64,000 nt of DNA from NCBI RefSeq assembly GCF_000515335.1, contig NZ_KI911563.1, positions 3,952,338 through 4,016,337 on the forward strand. The letters are read 5' to 3'. This stretch comes from Cohnella panacarvi Gsoil 349 (GTDB lineage: Bacteria > Bacillota > Bacilli > Paenibacillales > Paenibacillaceae). Position 1 is the first letter of the stretch; each line of letters begins with the position of its first letter. The notes beneath the pieces were generated by a model, which made no database searches, had not been told where the DNA came from, and saw nothing but the letters and a program-made list of their open reading frames with translations. A program made the position numbers and the translations under genes. This document shows positions 43,854 through 51,748 of the stretch, in pieces.

Positions 43854-44611
43854 TCGCGATCGATTTGAACGCCGACCTCGGCGAAGGCTACGGCCTATAT
43901 ACGTTCGGTTCTGACGAAGATCTGCTGGAATCGATATCATCGGCGAACGTCGCGTGCGGATATCATGCGGGCGACCCCCATCGGATGAGAGAAACCGTGG
44001 AGCGATGCCTAGCGCGCGGCATCGCGGTCGGCGCCCATCCGGGCCTGCCGGACCGGGTCGGCTTCGGCCGCCGGGAGATGAGCGTCACGCCGGAAGAAGC
44101 GTCCGATTACGTGCTGTATCAGGCGGGTGCGCTGCAGGCGTTCGTTCGCGCCGCGGGCGGTACGCTCGGGCATGTCAAGCTTCACGGCGCGTTGTATCAT
44201 ATGGCGATGACCGATCAGGCGATGGCCGACGCGATCGTGCAAGACTTATGCCGTCTTGACCGGTCGCTCATGCTGTTCGGCCTGCCCGGCAGCCGGTTCG
44301 AAGCTTCGGCGATTGAATCGGGCATGGCATTCGTCGCGGAAGGGTTCGCGGATCGCGCTTACATGCAAGACGGCAGCCTCGCGCCAAGGCGGTTGCCGGG
44401 CGCCGTGCTGCACGATGATAGCAGAGCGGCAGAGCAGGCCGTCATGTTGGCAATGCGGGGCGAGGCTTCGACGATCGACGGCGGGAACGTTGCGGTGGGC
44501 GTTCGTACGCTGTGCATCCATGGAGACGCGCCGAATGCGGCTGAGCGCGCGCGAACGATTCGACAAGCGTTGGTGAAGAACGGCGTGCAAATTCGCCGAC
44601 CGAAGCGATAA
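43850..44611 (+). CDS. pxpA: 5-oxoprolinase subunit PxpA (LamB/YcsF family)
   Basis: 253 residues. IDLNADLGEGYGLYTFGSDE, SSANVACGYHAGDPHRMRET, GVGAHPGLPDRVGFGRREM-like segments, and HVKLHGALYHMA are diagnostic of the YcsF family. It is the catalytic partner of PxpBC for 5-oxoproline cleavage. The GTG start overlaps the previous stop, so translation is coupled. No clear terminator follows. Confidence 0.94.
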   Translation: MIAIDLNADLGEGYGLYTFGSDEDLLESISSANVACGYHAGDPHRMRETVERCLARGIAVGAHPGLPDRVGFGRREMSVTPEEASDYVLYQAGALQAFVRAAGGTLGHVKLHGALYHMAMTDQAMADAIVQDLCRLDRSLMLFGLPGSRFEASAIESGMAFVAEGFADRAYMQDGSLAPRRLPGAVLHDDSRAAEQAVMLAMRGEASTIDGGNVAVGVRTLCIHGDAPNAAERARTIRQALVKNGVQIRRPKR

Positions 44612-44716
44612 TTTCGTAGAATGCCGTCGAAACGGTGTCGAGATTTTTCCATCTAGCAGGAAAAACTCGATTCGTGTGGAACTTGTAAGGGTACATCTCT
44701 GCTTCGGGGGTCCAGC

Positions 44717-46843
44717 ATGTCGATTAATCGTGCGGAAATGAAAACGATGTGGACGGTGTTAGCCGCCCTATGCTCGTTCGTTATATTGCAAGCGGCGGAC
44801 CGCCTGCTTGCGGATTGGATTGAACCGATCGCCGGCGAGACCGCTAACGTATTGCTAGAATCGCTGGGTTTTGCCGTCTGCTTCGCCATTCTGGCTCTAG
44901 GTTGGATGGTGTTCGTTCCGACGCTATGCAGGCAAAGGCTCATGACTTCGGCGTTGTTCGCGAGCGTGGGCCTGCTGAATTTGCTTCATTCGCTAAGCAG
45001 GGAGAACATGCCGCTTGCTAACGACCGATTCGGCAACATGCCGAGCGATATGCTAGGTTGGATCTCCCAGTGGATCGGCGCGGTAGGGCTTCTGATCGTC
45101 TTTTCGCTGAATAACGCCCCCGTCAAAGCGAAGACCCGTACCTATACGATCATACCGGCATTCCTCATCGTCAGCGCGATCGCATGGGGTGTTTTCAGCG
45201 TCGATAGCTGGAATGAGGATGCCTTAAGGTCGATTCAACCGTACCAGCACGCATCCGTATTGCTTCTATACGCGGCGGCTGCCAGCGTCATTCTATACCG
45301 CCACCGGGTCGAGCGTCCGCAGTCGATGCTGACGATCGTTCAGGCGCTTATCTGGCTCTCCGTCTCGAAGATGGAGGAGGCGCTCGGGTCGGGAATCGGC
45401 GATATTCACTATTTGTTCGCGGAATGCATCAAAGTATTCGGATATTACTATTTGCTCAAAGGAATTTATTTCGTTCTGATCGAGGAACCGTACAAGCGGC
45501 AGAAGAAAACAGAGGCTCGCATTAACTATTTGGCTTTTCACGACGAGCTTACCGGATTGCCTAACCGTCGAATGTTCTCCGAACGGGTGAAGGCGGAAGT
45601 CGGCAGAGCGGAGCACAACGGCAGCAAATTCGTCCTGCTCTGGCTTGACATTGACCGCTTCAAGACGATTAACGATTCGATGGGCCATTCGTTCGGCGAT
45701 CAATTGCTCGTTGCGGTGGCGGAGCGGATTTCGAAGTTCACGAGCAAGCCGGAGAAGGTGTTCCGCCTTGGCGGGGACGAGTTTACGTGCCTGCTGTCGG
45801 AAATCCGAGACGTGAAACAAGCGGAGCAAGAGGCGCAGAGGCTCGTCGAGTTGTTCGATTCGCCGATCCGCGTCGGGATGCACGACTTTCATTTGACGAT
45901 CAGCGTCGGCATGGCGATCTATCCGGAGGACGGCAATTCGCTCGACCTGTTGCTGCAGAACGCGGATACGGCAATGTACAGCGCGAAGCAGACGAGCAAC
46001 GGGTGGACGAGATACGCCGCGGAGATGAATTTGAAGGCAAAGGAAAAACTGCTGCTCGAGAACGATCTTCGCATCGCGCTGGAGCTCGGCCAATTCCACC
46101 TGGCGTATCAGCCGCTAGTCGATCTGGAAAGCGAACGGCTGGTCGGCGCGGAGGCTCTCATCAGATGGAACCATCCGCAGAAAGGCTCGATCCCTCCTTC
46201 GGAGTTTATCCCGCTGTGCGAGGAGAACGGATTTATCATTCCTCTGGGGGAGTGGGTGCTGCGGACCGCTTGCATTCAGTCGAAAGAATGGCAACGCGGC
46301 GGCTACCGGCCGCTTATTATGTCCGTGAACTTGTCCATTCGTCAATTCCGTCAGCACGACCTATGCGAACGTATCGAGAGAGTGCTGGAAGAGACAGGCC
46401 TTGAGCCGCAATATCTCGAGCTCGAAATTACCGAAAGCATTATGGCGGACGTCGCGTTCGCGACAGGGATGCTCGAGAAGCTGAAGAAAATCGGAGTGCG
46501 CATCAGCATTGACGACTTCGGTACCGGATACAGCTCGCTTTACTACTTGAAGCGTTTCCCGATCGACAAGCTGAAGATCGACCGTTCGTTCGTCAGCGAC
46601 ATTTTAACCGACCGCAACGATGCGGCCATCGTCTCCGGCATTTCGGCAATGGCGCGTAACTTGAATTTGACCGTAACGGCGGAAGGCGTGGAAAGCGAGG
46701 GTCAGGTCGTGTTTCTGCGGGAGCAGCGCTGCCAGGAGGCGCAGGGTTACTTTTTCTCCCGTCCGGTCCCGCCGGACCAGTTCATTGCCTTGTTCGAAGC
46801 TGAGAGCGACTGCCCGGGGAGGCAGAAAGAATCGACCGCATGA
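44717..46843 (+). CDS. GGDEF-EAL cyclic-di-GMP protein with MASE3-like membrane domain
   Basis: 708 residues. Residues ~10-250 hold seven or so helices resembling the MASE3 sensor. The GGDEF domain (~275-430) keeps RLGGDEFTCLL, so cyclase activity is possible. The EAL domain (~445-695) keeps GAEALIRWNHP and DDFGTGYSSLYYL with KIDRSF, so phosphodiesterase activity is possible. It presumably tunes c-di-GMP in response to a membrane signal. It overlaps the next gene by 4 bases. Confidence 0.92.
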   Translation: MSINRAEMKTMWTVLAALCSFVILQAADRLLADWIEPIAGETANVLLESLGFAVCFAILALGWMVFVPTLCRQRLMTSALFASVGLLNLLHSLSRENMPLANDRFGNMPSDMLGWISQWIGAVGLLIVFSLNNAPVKAKTRTYTIIPAFLIVSAIAWGVFSVDSWNEDALRSIQPYQHASVLLLYAAAASVILYRHRVERPQSMLTIVQALIWLSVSKMEEALGSGIGDIHYLFAECIKVFGYYYLLKGIYFVLIEEPYKRQKKTEARINYLAFHDELTGLPNRRMFSERVKAEVGRAEHNGSKFVLLWLDIDRFKTINDSMGHSFGDQLLVAVAERISKFTSKPEKVFRLGGDEFTCLLSEIRDVKQAEQEAQRLVELFDSPIRVGMHDFHLTISVGMAIYPEDGNSLDLLLQNADTAMYSAKQTSNGWTRYAAEMNLKAKEKLLLENDLRIALELGQFHLAYQPLVDLESERLVGAEALIRWNHPQKGSIPPSEFIPLCEENGFIIPLGEWVLRTACIQSKEWQRGGYRPLIMSVNLSIRQFRQHDLCERIERVLEETGLEPQYLELEITESIMADVAFATGMLEKLKKIGVRISIDDFGTGYSSLYYLKRFPIDKLKIDRSFVSDILTDRNDAAIVSGISAMARNLNLTVTAEGVESEGQVVFLREQRCQEAQGYFFSRPVPPDQFIALFEAESDCPGRQKESTA

Positions 46844-47235
46844 GCGAGGCTCGTGTATTCGTATACGGATCGCTGCTGCCGGGTTTGCACAATTATAGCG
46901 TGATCTCTCCCTACGTCGTTGCCGCCAAGCTTGGGCGCGTTCGCGGAAGATTGGTAGACGCGGGGCCTTACCCGGCATTGATCGCAGACGAGAGACGCAC
47001 GGTACGCGGAATGTGGTTGACCGTAACGATCGACGGCATACCCAGATTGGACGAGCTTGAAGAGTTCATAGGCATCGAGGAAAACAACGACTACGAGCGG
47101 GTGTGGACGACAGACGCAGACGATCCCGACTTGTCCGGATGGATGTATATTTGGACGCACCCCCGAGGGTGCCGATTGCTCGATACGGACTGGTGGCCCG
47201 ACGCGGTGCACGACAAGGGCAACGAGCCGCAATAG
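46840..47235 (+). CDS. Gamma-glutamylcyclotransferase-like protein (GGCT fold)
   Basis: 131 residues. RVFVYGSLLPGLHNY carries the YGSL motif that binds the gamma-glutamyl group, and LDELEEFIGIEENNDYERV contains the acidic residues of the active site. Members release 5-oxoproline from gamma-glutamyl compounds. It overlaps the GGDEF-EAL gene and lies 2.2 kb from the genes for 5-oxoproline cleavage, which may be functionally related. Confidence 0.83.
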   Translation: MSEARVFVYGSLLPGLHNYSVISPYVVAAKLGRVRGRLVDAGPYPALIADERRTVRGMWLTVTIDGIPRLDELEEFIGIEENNDYERVWTTDADDPDLSGWMYIWTHPRGCRLLDTDWWPDAVHDKGNEPQ

Positions 47236-47259
47236 CTGTCGTACAACCACCTATTATGA

Positions 47260-47299
47260 GAAACGACGGAGCAGGGATTTGTCCCTGTTCCGTCGTTTC
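47260..47299. terminator. Long stem-loop after the GGCT gene
   Basis: An 18-bp stem with one G-U pair (47260-47277 with 47282-47299) and a 4-base loop. There is no long T run after it, so termination efficiency is uncertain. Confidence 0.7.
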
Positions 47300-47423
47300 G
47301 TTATTCGACACTTTTCCGTCATTGTCTCCGGTTGAACAGGCAGTGGCGTTCGGTTAGGATGGAAGAATAGACCGTCGCGAGACTAGCGTGCGTTCATAGT
47401 TCTGCAATGAGGAGGCTTCCTTT

Positions 47424-49100
47424 ATGTATATAAAAGACCGGGCGGCGCTCGGAAACCGCAATCGGACAACCTTTACGCGGTTGATGTTGGTCGCGATCGG
47501 AGCATTGTGGATGCTCGCTGCCGGATTCATCGGGCGAGCGGACGCGCACGCAGAGTTAGTCGGCACTTCGCCGGTCGCGGGCAGCCAATCGGACGCAAGC
47601 CCGCAAGAGGTCCGGCTGGTATTCAACGAACGGCTTGATTCGGGCGGGGCGAAGCTGCAGGTTCTGGACGAGAGTTCGAGCAACGTCGCCAAAGGCAAGC
47701 TCTCGTACATCGAAGAAGGCAAAGGCTTGACGGTCGCGTTGCCTAAACTCGGAGAAGGACACTATACCGTCTCTTACTCGGTGATATCGGCGGATGGGCA
47801 TCCGATTTCCGGCGCTTACGTCTTTACGGTAGGCGATCCGGCGCCGCTGACGGACGCCCGCGAACTGGATCCGCATAGCCAAGTCGGCCATGGTCACAAT
47901 CATCCCGGGGCGAGCGAAGGGTTGACGATCGAATCGTTCCTGCACTATGCCTCGAGGGTGTTATACTACGCCGGATTGCTGTCGCTATCCGGGCTTCTGC
48001 TTTGGAGCTTGCATCGCCAAGCTTCCCCGCTCGTGCGACGGGTTCGCGAGCATGCGATCGGACTTGCGGGGAAATTCGCTCTGGTTGCTACGCTGACTTA
48101 CGTGTTCTTCAGCCTGAAGGATTTGGCGGAAGACGAGCCGTTGTCGGAATGGGGCCGCATTCTGACGGAGACGACGATCGGCCGCCTCTACATAGCGGAG
48201 CTGCTGATGGCGTTGGCCGCGCTGCTGCTAACGCGCTTCGCTCCGATCGCCCGCTTATTCTGGATCGCGATCGCGCTCTTCATCGAGTCCTGGTCCGGTC
48301 ACGCCGTCGTCTATGAACCGATCGGTTACTCGGTCGGACTTGATTTCGTCCATTTGCTCGCGGCTTCGTTATGGAGCGGAGGGCTTGTTCTGTTGCTTGC
48401 CGTCTGGCTTCGCGAGAGACCGGAGGCCGGCCGATTCGCGCTGCTGTTCTCGAAGTGGGCGCTGCTCGCTTTCCTCGCGCTGTGGGTGACGGGAATACTG
48501 TCCACGCTTCGTTTTCTGCCGTCGATCGCTTATCTGCAATATACGAAGTGGGGCTCCTGGCTCATCGTCAAAGCGGCGCTCTCGCTGCTCGTTGCCGTTA
48601 CGGCGTTCCTCATCCGCTTGCGGCTCCGCAAAGGAGATCTTCCGCGCGGCGCGCTGCTGAAAGCGGACATCGGATTGTTGTGCGCGATCGTGGTGACGAT
48701 CGGCGTGCTGACCTATCAGACGCCGTTGCCGGCGAACAAGCCGCTCAGCTATCATCAGATGGGGACGGATATGCACTTCACGTTGAGAATTTCTCCGAAC
48801 GCGCCCGGAGACAACGAGTTTAAGTTGAAAATATGGCTGCCGCTATCGATCGGGGAAGGCAAAGCTAAAAGAGTGCAGTTGAGGCTTCTGCCGCACGATA
48901 AAAGCGAAGTCGGTTACATCGACGTCCCGCTCGAGCCTTACACGGATGAAGAGCTGGACGCGTTCCCGGATTTCGTCAAATCCACGTATACGGCCAAAGG
49001 GCCGTTCATGCCGTTCGCCGGGGAATGGACCGCGCAAGTTCGCGTTACGGACGCGGCCGATACGGAATATGTCAAGGAAACGACGTTCAGAAACTATTAA
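47424..49100 (+). CDS. ycnJ: Copper import/homeostasis protein, CopC-CopD fusion (YcnJ type)
   Basis: 558 residues. A signal/anchor (~17-39) is followed by the CopC domain starting AHAELVGTSPVAGSQ, with the copper-binding His next to the cleavage site and a second His in SADGHPISG. An HSQVGHGHNHPG-like linker leads to the CopD domain with about eight helices (~165-410). The C-terminal ~115 residues resemble the YtkA-like domain (MHFTLRISPNAPGDNEFKLK). GAGGAGG precedes the start. The two-component genes follow 39 bases later. Confidence 0.9.
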   Translation: MYIKDRAALGNRNRTTFTRLMLVAIGALWMLAAGFIGRADAHAELVGTSPVAGSQSDASPQEVRLVFNERLDSGGAKLQVLDESSSNVAKGKLSYIEEGKGLTVALPKLGEGHYTVSYSVISADGHPISGAYVFTVGDPAPLTDARELDPHSQVGHGHNHPGASEGLTIESFLHYASRVLYYAGLLSLSGLLLWSLHRQASPLVRRVREHAIGLAGKFALVATLTYVFFSLKDLAEDEPLSEWGRILTETTIGRLYIAELLMALAALLLTRFAPIARLFWIAIALFIESWSGHAVVYEPIGYSVGLDFVHLLAASLWSGGLVLLLAVWLRERPEAGRFALLFSKWALLAFLALWVTGILSTLRFLPSIAYLQYTKWGSWLIVKAALSLLVAVTAFLIRLRLRKGDLPRGALLKADIGLLCAIVVTIGVLTYQTPLPANKPLSYHQMGTDMHFTLRISPNAPGDNEFKLKIWLPLSIGEGKAKRVQLRLLPHDKSEVGYIDVPLEPYTDEELDAFPDFVKSTYTAKGPFMPFAGEWTAQVRVTDAADTEYVKETTFRNY

Positions 49101-49139
49101 ACGGCAAAGACCACCATTCGACCCTAAGGGAGAACGCTA

Positions 49140-49979
49140 ATGCGAAACGGACGGCTCAAGTGGCTCATATTGCTTATTCCGACGCTTACGATCGGCTTGT
49201 GGGAATACGTCCGGCACGCGTTCTTGCTGCCCTATATGTCGATGGAACTGGGCAACTTCCTGGCGCCGTTCATCGTGCTCGCGGTTACGTTAACGATCGT
49301 GCGGGGATTGTTCGTTCGGCTGGAGCATTCGCAGAGCGCGCTACAGCGCGAGAAGTCGACCAGCGCCGCATTGGAAGAACGGGAGCGGCTCGCCCGAGAG
49401 CTGCATGACGGAATCTCTCAGTCTTTGTTCTTGCTCGCGGTAAAGCTCGATCAGCTTGACGCCGCCGTGCGGGACGGGCCGGTAAAGCCGCTGGCGGCGG
49501 GACTTCGCGAAACCGTTCGCGTCATGCACGAGGACGTGCGGCAAGCGATCGCCAGCTTGCGTCTGCCGCCTTCGCCCGACCAAGCCGCGTGGGTGATGCC
49601 CCTCCGCGAGCTGCTTGGAGAGACGGCGGGCATTACCGAGGCGCGGGCGGAGTTTACTTGGACGATACCGGACGGGAGCTTATCGGATAAAGAAAAAGTG
49701 GAACTGCATGCGTGCGTCCGCGAAGCGTTAATGAACGTTCGCAAGCATGCGAGAGCGCAAACGGTGTACGTGATCGGAGAGCCCGACGGGACGGGCGGCT
49801 TCCGTTGCGCCGTCGAGGACGACGGAATCGGTTTTGCCGGAGATCCGCTGAACGCGCCGGGCCGATTCGGGCTGCGAATGGTGAAGGATCGGGCAACGCG
49901 CATGGGCTGGGCTTTCGCGGCCGAACGCCGCGATAGCCGTACCGTCATCGAGCTCTTGAAAAGAGGGGGACAAGCCTGA
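49140..49979 (+). CDS. Sensor histidine kinase (NarL family, HisKA_3)
   Basis: 279 residues. Two N-terminal helices (~7-25 and ~36-57) are separated by a very short outer loop. The phosphoacceptor motif is RERLARELHDGISQSLFLLA, followed by an HATPase domain (ECA-like REALMNVRKHARA, EDDGIGF, GRFGLRMVKDRA). The tiny sensor loop suggests detection within the membrane or through a partner such as the CopD protein upstream. It overlaps the regulator gene by one base. Confidence 0.9.
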   Translation: MRNGRLKWLILLIPTLTIGLWEYVRHAFLLPYMSMELGNFLAPFIVLAVTLTIVRGLFVRLEHSQSALQREKSTSAALEERERLARELHDGISQSLFLLAVKLDQLDAAVRDGPVKPLAAGLRETVRVMHEDVRQAIASLRLPPSPDQAAWVMPLRELLGETAGITEARAEFTWTIPDGSLSDKEKVELHACVREALMNVRKHARAQTVYVIGEPDGTGGFRCAVEDDGIGFAGDPLNAPGRFGLRMVKDRATRMGWAFAAERRDSRTVIELLKRGGQA

Positions 49980-50665
49980 TGATCCAGCCGATACGCGTAT
50001 TGATCGCGGACGACCATCCGCACGCCCGCGAAGGGATGCGAACGATTCTGTCCGCCGAGCCGTCGTTCCTCGTCGTCGGAGAGGCTTCAAGCGGCGAGCT
50101 AGCGATCGCTCTCGCAGACGAGCTGCAGCCTGAGCTGGTGCTTATGGACATCCACATGCCGGGTATGGGCGGACTAGAAGCCGTTAAAGCGATCAAATCA
50201 TCGCAGCCGCATGCGAAGATCGTCATCGTGACCGTATCGGACGAGCCTTCGCACCTGTTCGAAGCGATCAAGAAAGGCGCCCAAGGCTACTTGCTCAAGA
50301 ACTTGAATCCGTCCGCTTGGCGGGATTACTTGCGCGCGGTGGCGTTGGACGAAGCGCCGCTTAATCCGGAGCTGGCGCTGTCGATCTTGCGGGAGTTCGC
50401 GAACCGTCCTGCGCAATCGGACGCTGGGGGCAAGGATCGCGGGACCGCTCAAGCCGAAGGGCTGACTCCGCGCGAGAAGGAGCTGCTGCGCGAGGTAGCG
50501 CAGGGGCTCACGAACAAGGAAGTCGCTTTATCGCTTGGCTTATCGGAGCATACGGTGAAAAATCACCTCAAGAACATTTTGCAGAAGCTGCACTTGGACA
50601 ATCGGGTTCAATTGACGAGATACGCATACGAGCGCGGACTAGTGGAACCAAGAGGTTCGGAATAG
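49979..50665 (+). CDS. Response regulator, NarL/LuxR type
   Basis: 228 residues. The receiver domain has the acidic pair DDH, the phospho-Asp in LVLMDIHMPGMGG (about D59) and the conserved Lys in AQGYLLKN. The LuxR-type helix-turn-helix is LTPREKELLREVAQGLTNKE through LGLSEHTVKNHLKNILQKL. Its partner is the kinase encoded just before it. Likely targets are the neighbouring copper genes, by location only. Confidence 0.93.
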   Translation: MIQPIRVLIADDHPHAREGMRTILSAEPSFLVVGEASSGELAIALADELQPELVLMDIHMPGMGGLEAVKAIKSSQPHAKIVIVTVSDEPSHLFEAIKKGAQGYLLKNLNPSAWRDYLRAVALDEAPLNPELALSILREFANRPAQSDAGGKDRGTAQAEGLTPREKELLREVAQGLTNKEVALSLGLSEHTVKNHLKNILQKLHLDNRVQLTRYAYERGLVEPRGSE

Positions 50666-50795
50666 CGTTGCGCCGCCTCCAAACCGTCACAAATCGTCAC
50701 CCGCCTATGACTCTTTCGAGTCATGCCCTTCCATGGAAGGCGGTCTATACTGGGGTACAAGACAACTTTAACGTTGAAAGGTTGGATCACCCCGT

Positions 50796-51392
50796 ATGAA
50801 GAAAATCTCAGCAATCCTGCTAACCCTCATGCTGGCTATCGGCTTTGCGGGAGTCGCGAGCGCGCACGTCACCGTGCAGCCGAACGAAGCGCCGGCGAAC
50901 TCGTACCAAGTATTCACCGTCCGCGTACCGACGGAGAAGGAAGCAGCGACGACCCAAGTCAAAGTCGTCATTCCGGCAGGCGTAACGGTAAGCCGCTTCG
51001 AGCCGAAGTTCGATTGGAGCTACGAGGTCGAAAAAGGCGCGGACGGGGCGATCGCCTCGGTCACGTGGAAAGCGACGGGAACGGGTTTAAGCAGAACGGA
51101 ATTCGGCGATTTCCGCATGTCGGGCAAAGTAGCCGAAGACGCCAAGGAGCTCGTCTGGAAAGCCTACCAAACGTACGCGGACGGAGAAGTCGTGGAGTGG
51201 ACGGGCGCGCCGGACGCGGATAAGCCGGCATCCGTGACCAAGGTGACGGCAGCAGCCGGCAACGCTCATGGTGCTGCCGCGGCACACGAAGAGAGCGGCG
51301 AAGGCAGAGATCCGTTGACGTTCTCGCTTGCGGTAGCGGCCATGATACTTAGCGTTGTCGCGTTCGCTCTGTCGCTTCGAAAGCGGAGATAG
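50796..51392 (+). CDS. ycnI: YcnI-like copper-binding protein (DUF1775)
   Basis: 198 residues. A signal peptide (1-23, [19 protein letters not shown]...) ends at ASA-HVTVQP, so the mature protein begins with His, the mono-histidine brace that binds copper in B. subtilis YcnI. The DUF1775 beta-sandwich follows, then a linker and a C-terminal helix (~168-192) that anchors it to the membrane. A TATACT -10 element lies at about 50746. Together with YcnJ it forms a cell-surface copper module. Confidence 0.92.
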   Translation: MKKISAILLTLMLAIGFAGVASAHVTVQPNEAPANSYQVFTVRVPTEKEAATTQVKVVIPAGVTVSRFEPKFDWSYEVEKGADGAIASVTWKATGTGLSRTEFGDFRMSGKVAEDAKELVWKAYQTYADGEVVEWTGAPDADKPASVTKVTAAAGNAHGAAAAHEESGEGRDPLTFSLAVAAMILSVVAFALSLRKRR

Positions 51393-51401
51393 AGGGGAAG
51401 A

Positions 51402-51428
51402 AGAGCCATCCCGATGCGGGATGGCTCT
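51402..51428 (+). terminator. Hairpin after ycnI
   Basis: AGAGCCATCCC pairs with GGGATGGCTCT around a short loop, with only a weak T tail. Confidence 0.75.
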
Positions 51429-51461
51429 TGACTTTGCCGGAACGCTTTAGCATCAGGCCAC

Positions 51462-51650
51462 CAACTGCACCAACTGCACCAACTGCACCAACTGCACCAA
51501 CTGCACCAACTGCACCAACTGCAGTTAATCCTGCGCAATTGTTATCTATTATGCAAATACCTGCACGAAATACAGCTGATTATCGCCAAAACCATCGAAA
51601 TCCTCATGATATGTCAAACGAACTGTACTTCGCGCAGTTGACTTTTTAGG
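51462..51650. repeat. 9-bp tandem repeat joined to a dispersed intergenic repeat
   Basis: CAACTGCAC is repeated seven times from 51462 to 51524 (the last copy ends CAG). It continues as GTTAATCCTGCGCAATTGTT, CTGCACGAAATACAGCTGAT, CCATCGAAATCCTCAT and AACTGTACTTCGCGCAGTTG, which match the repeats at 12140-12330 and 27741-28070. The 350-bp gap between ycnI and the solute-binding gene contains no gene. Confidence 0.88.
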
Positions 51651-51700
51651 AGCAGTACGATCGGCTGTATTAGCTGTATCTAGTGCTGTTAAAGCGATAC

Positions 51701-51737
51701 AAAAAAGCGGTACAAGGATCATCCTCGCACCGCTTTC
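51701..51737 (-). terminator. Terminator of the solute-binding lipoprotein gene
   Basis: On the minus strand AAAGCGGTGC pairs with GTACCGCTTT and runs into Ts; the middle GAGGATGATCCTT can also pair. Confidence 0.85.
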
Positions 51738-51748
51738 GTATAAGTAGA

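Noticed and set aside
50780-50792. GTTGGATCACC before ycnI, resembling the 3' end of 16S rRNA
   Set aside because: The match covers only about 10 bases and shows no other part of an rRNA gene; it is best taken as chance.
51266-51538. Minus-strand frame with a Trp-Ser-Cys repeat
   Set aside because: It is just the 9-bp repeat read backwards and overlaps the end of ycnI in antisense.
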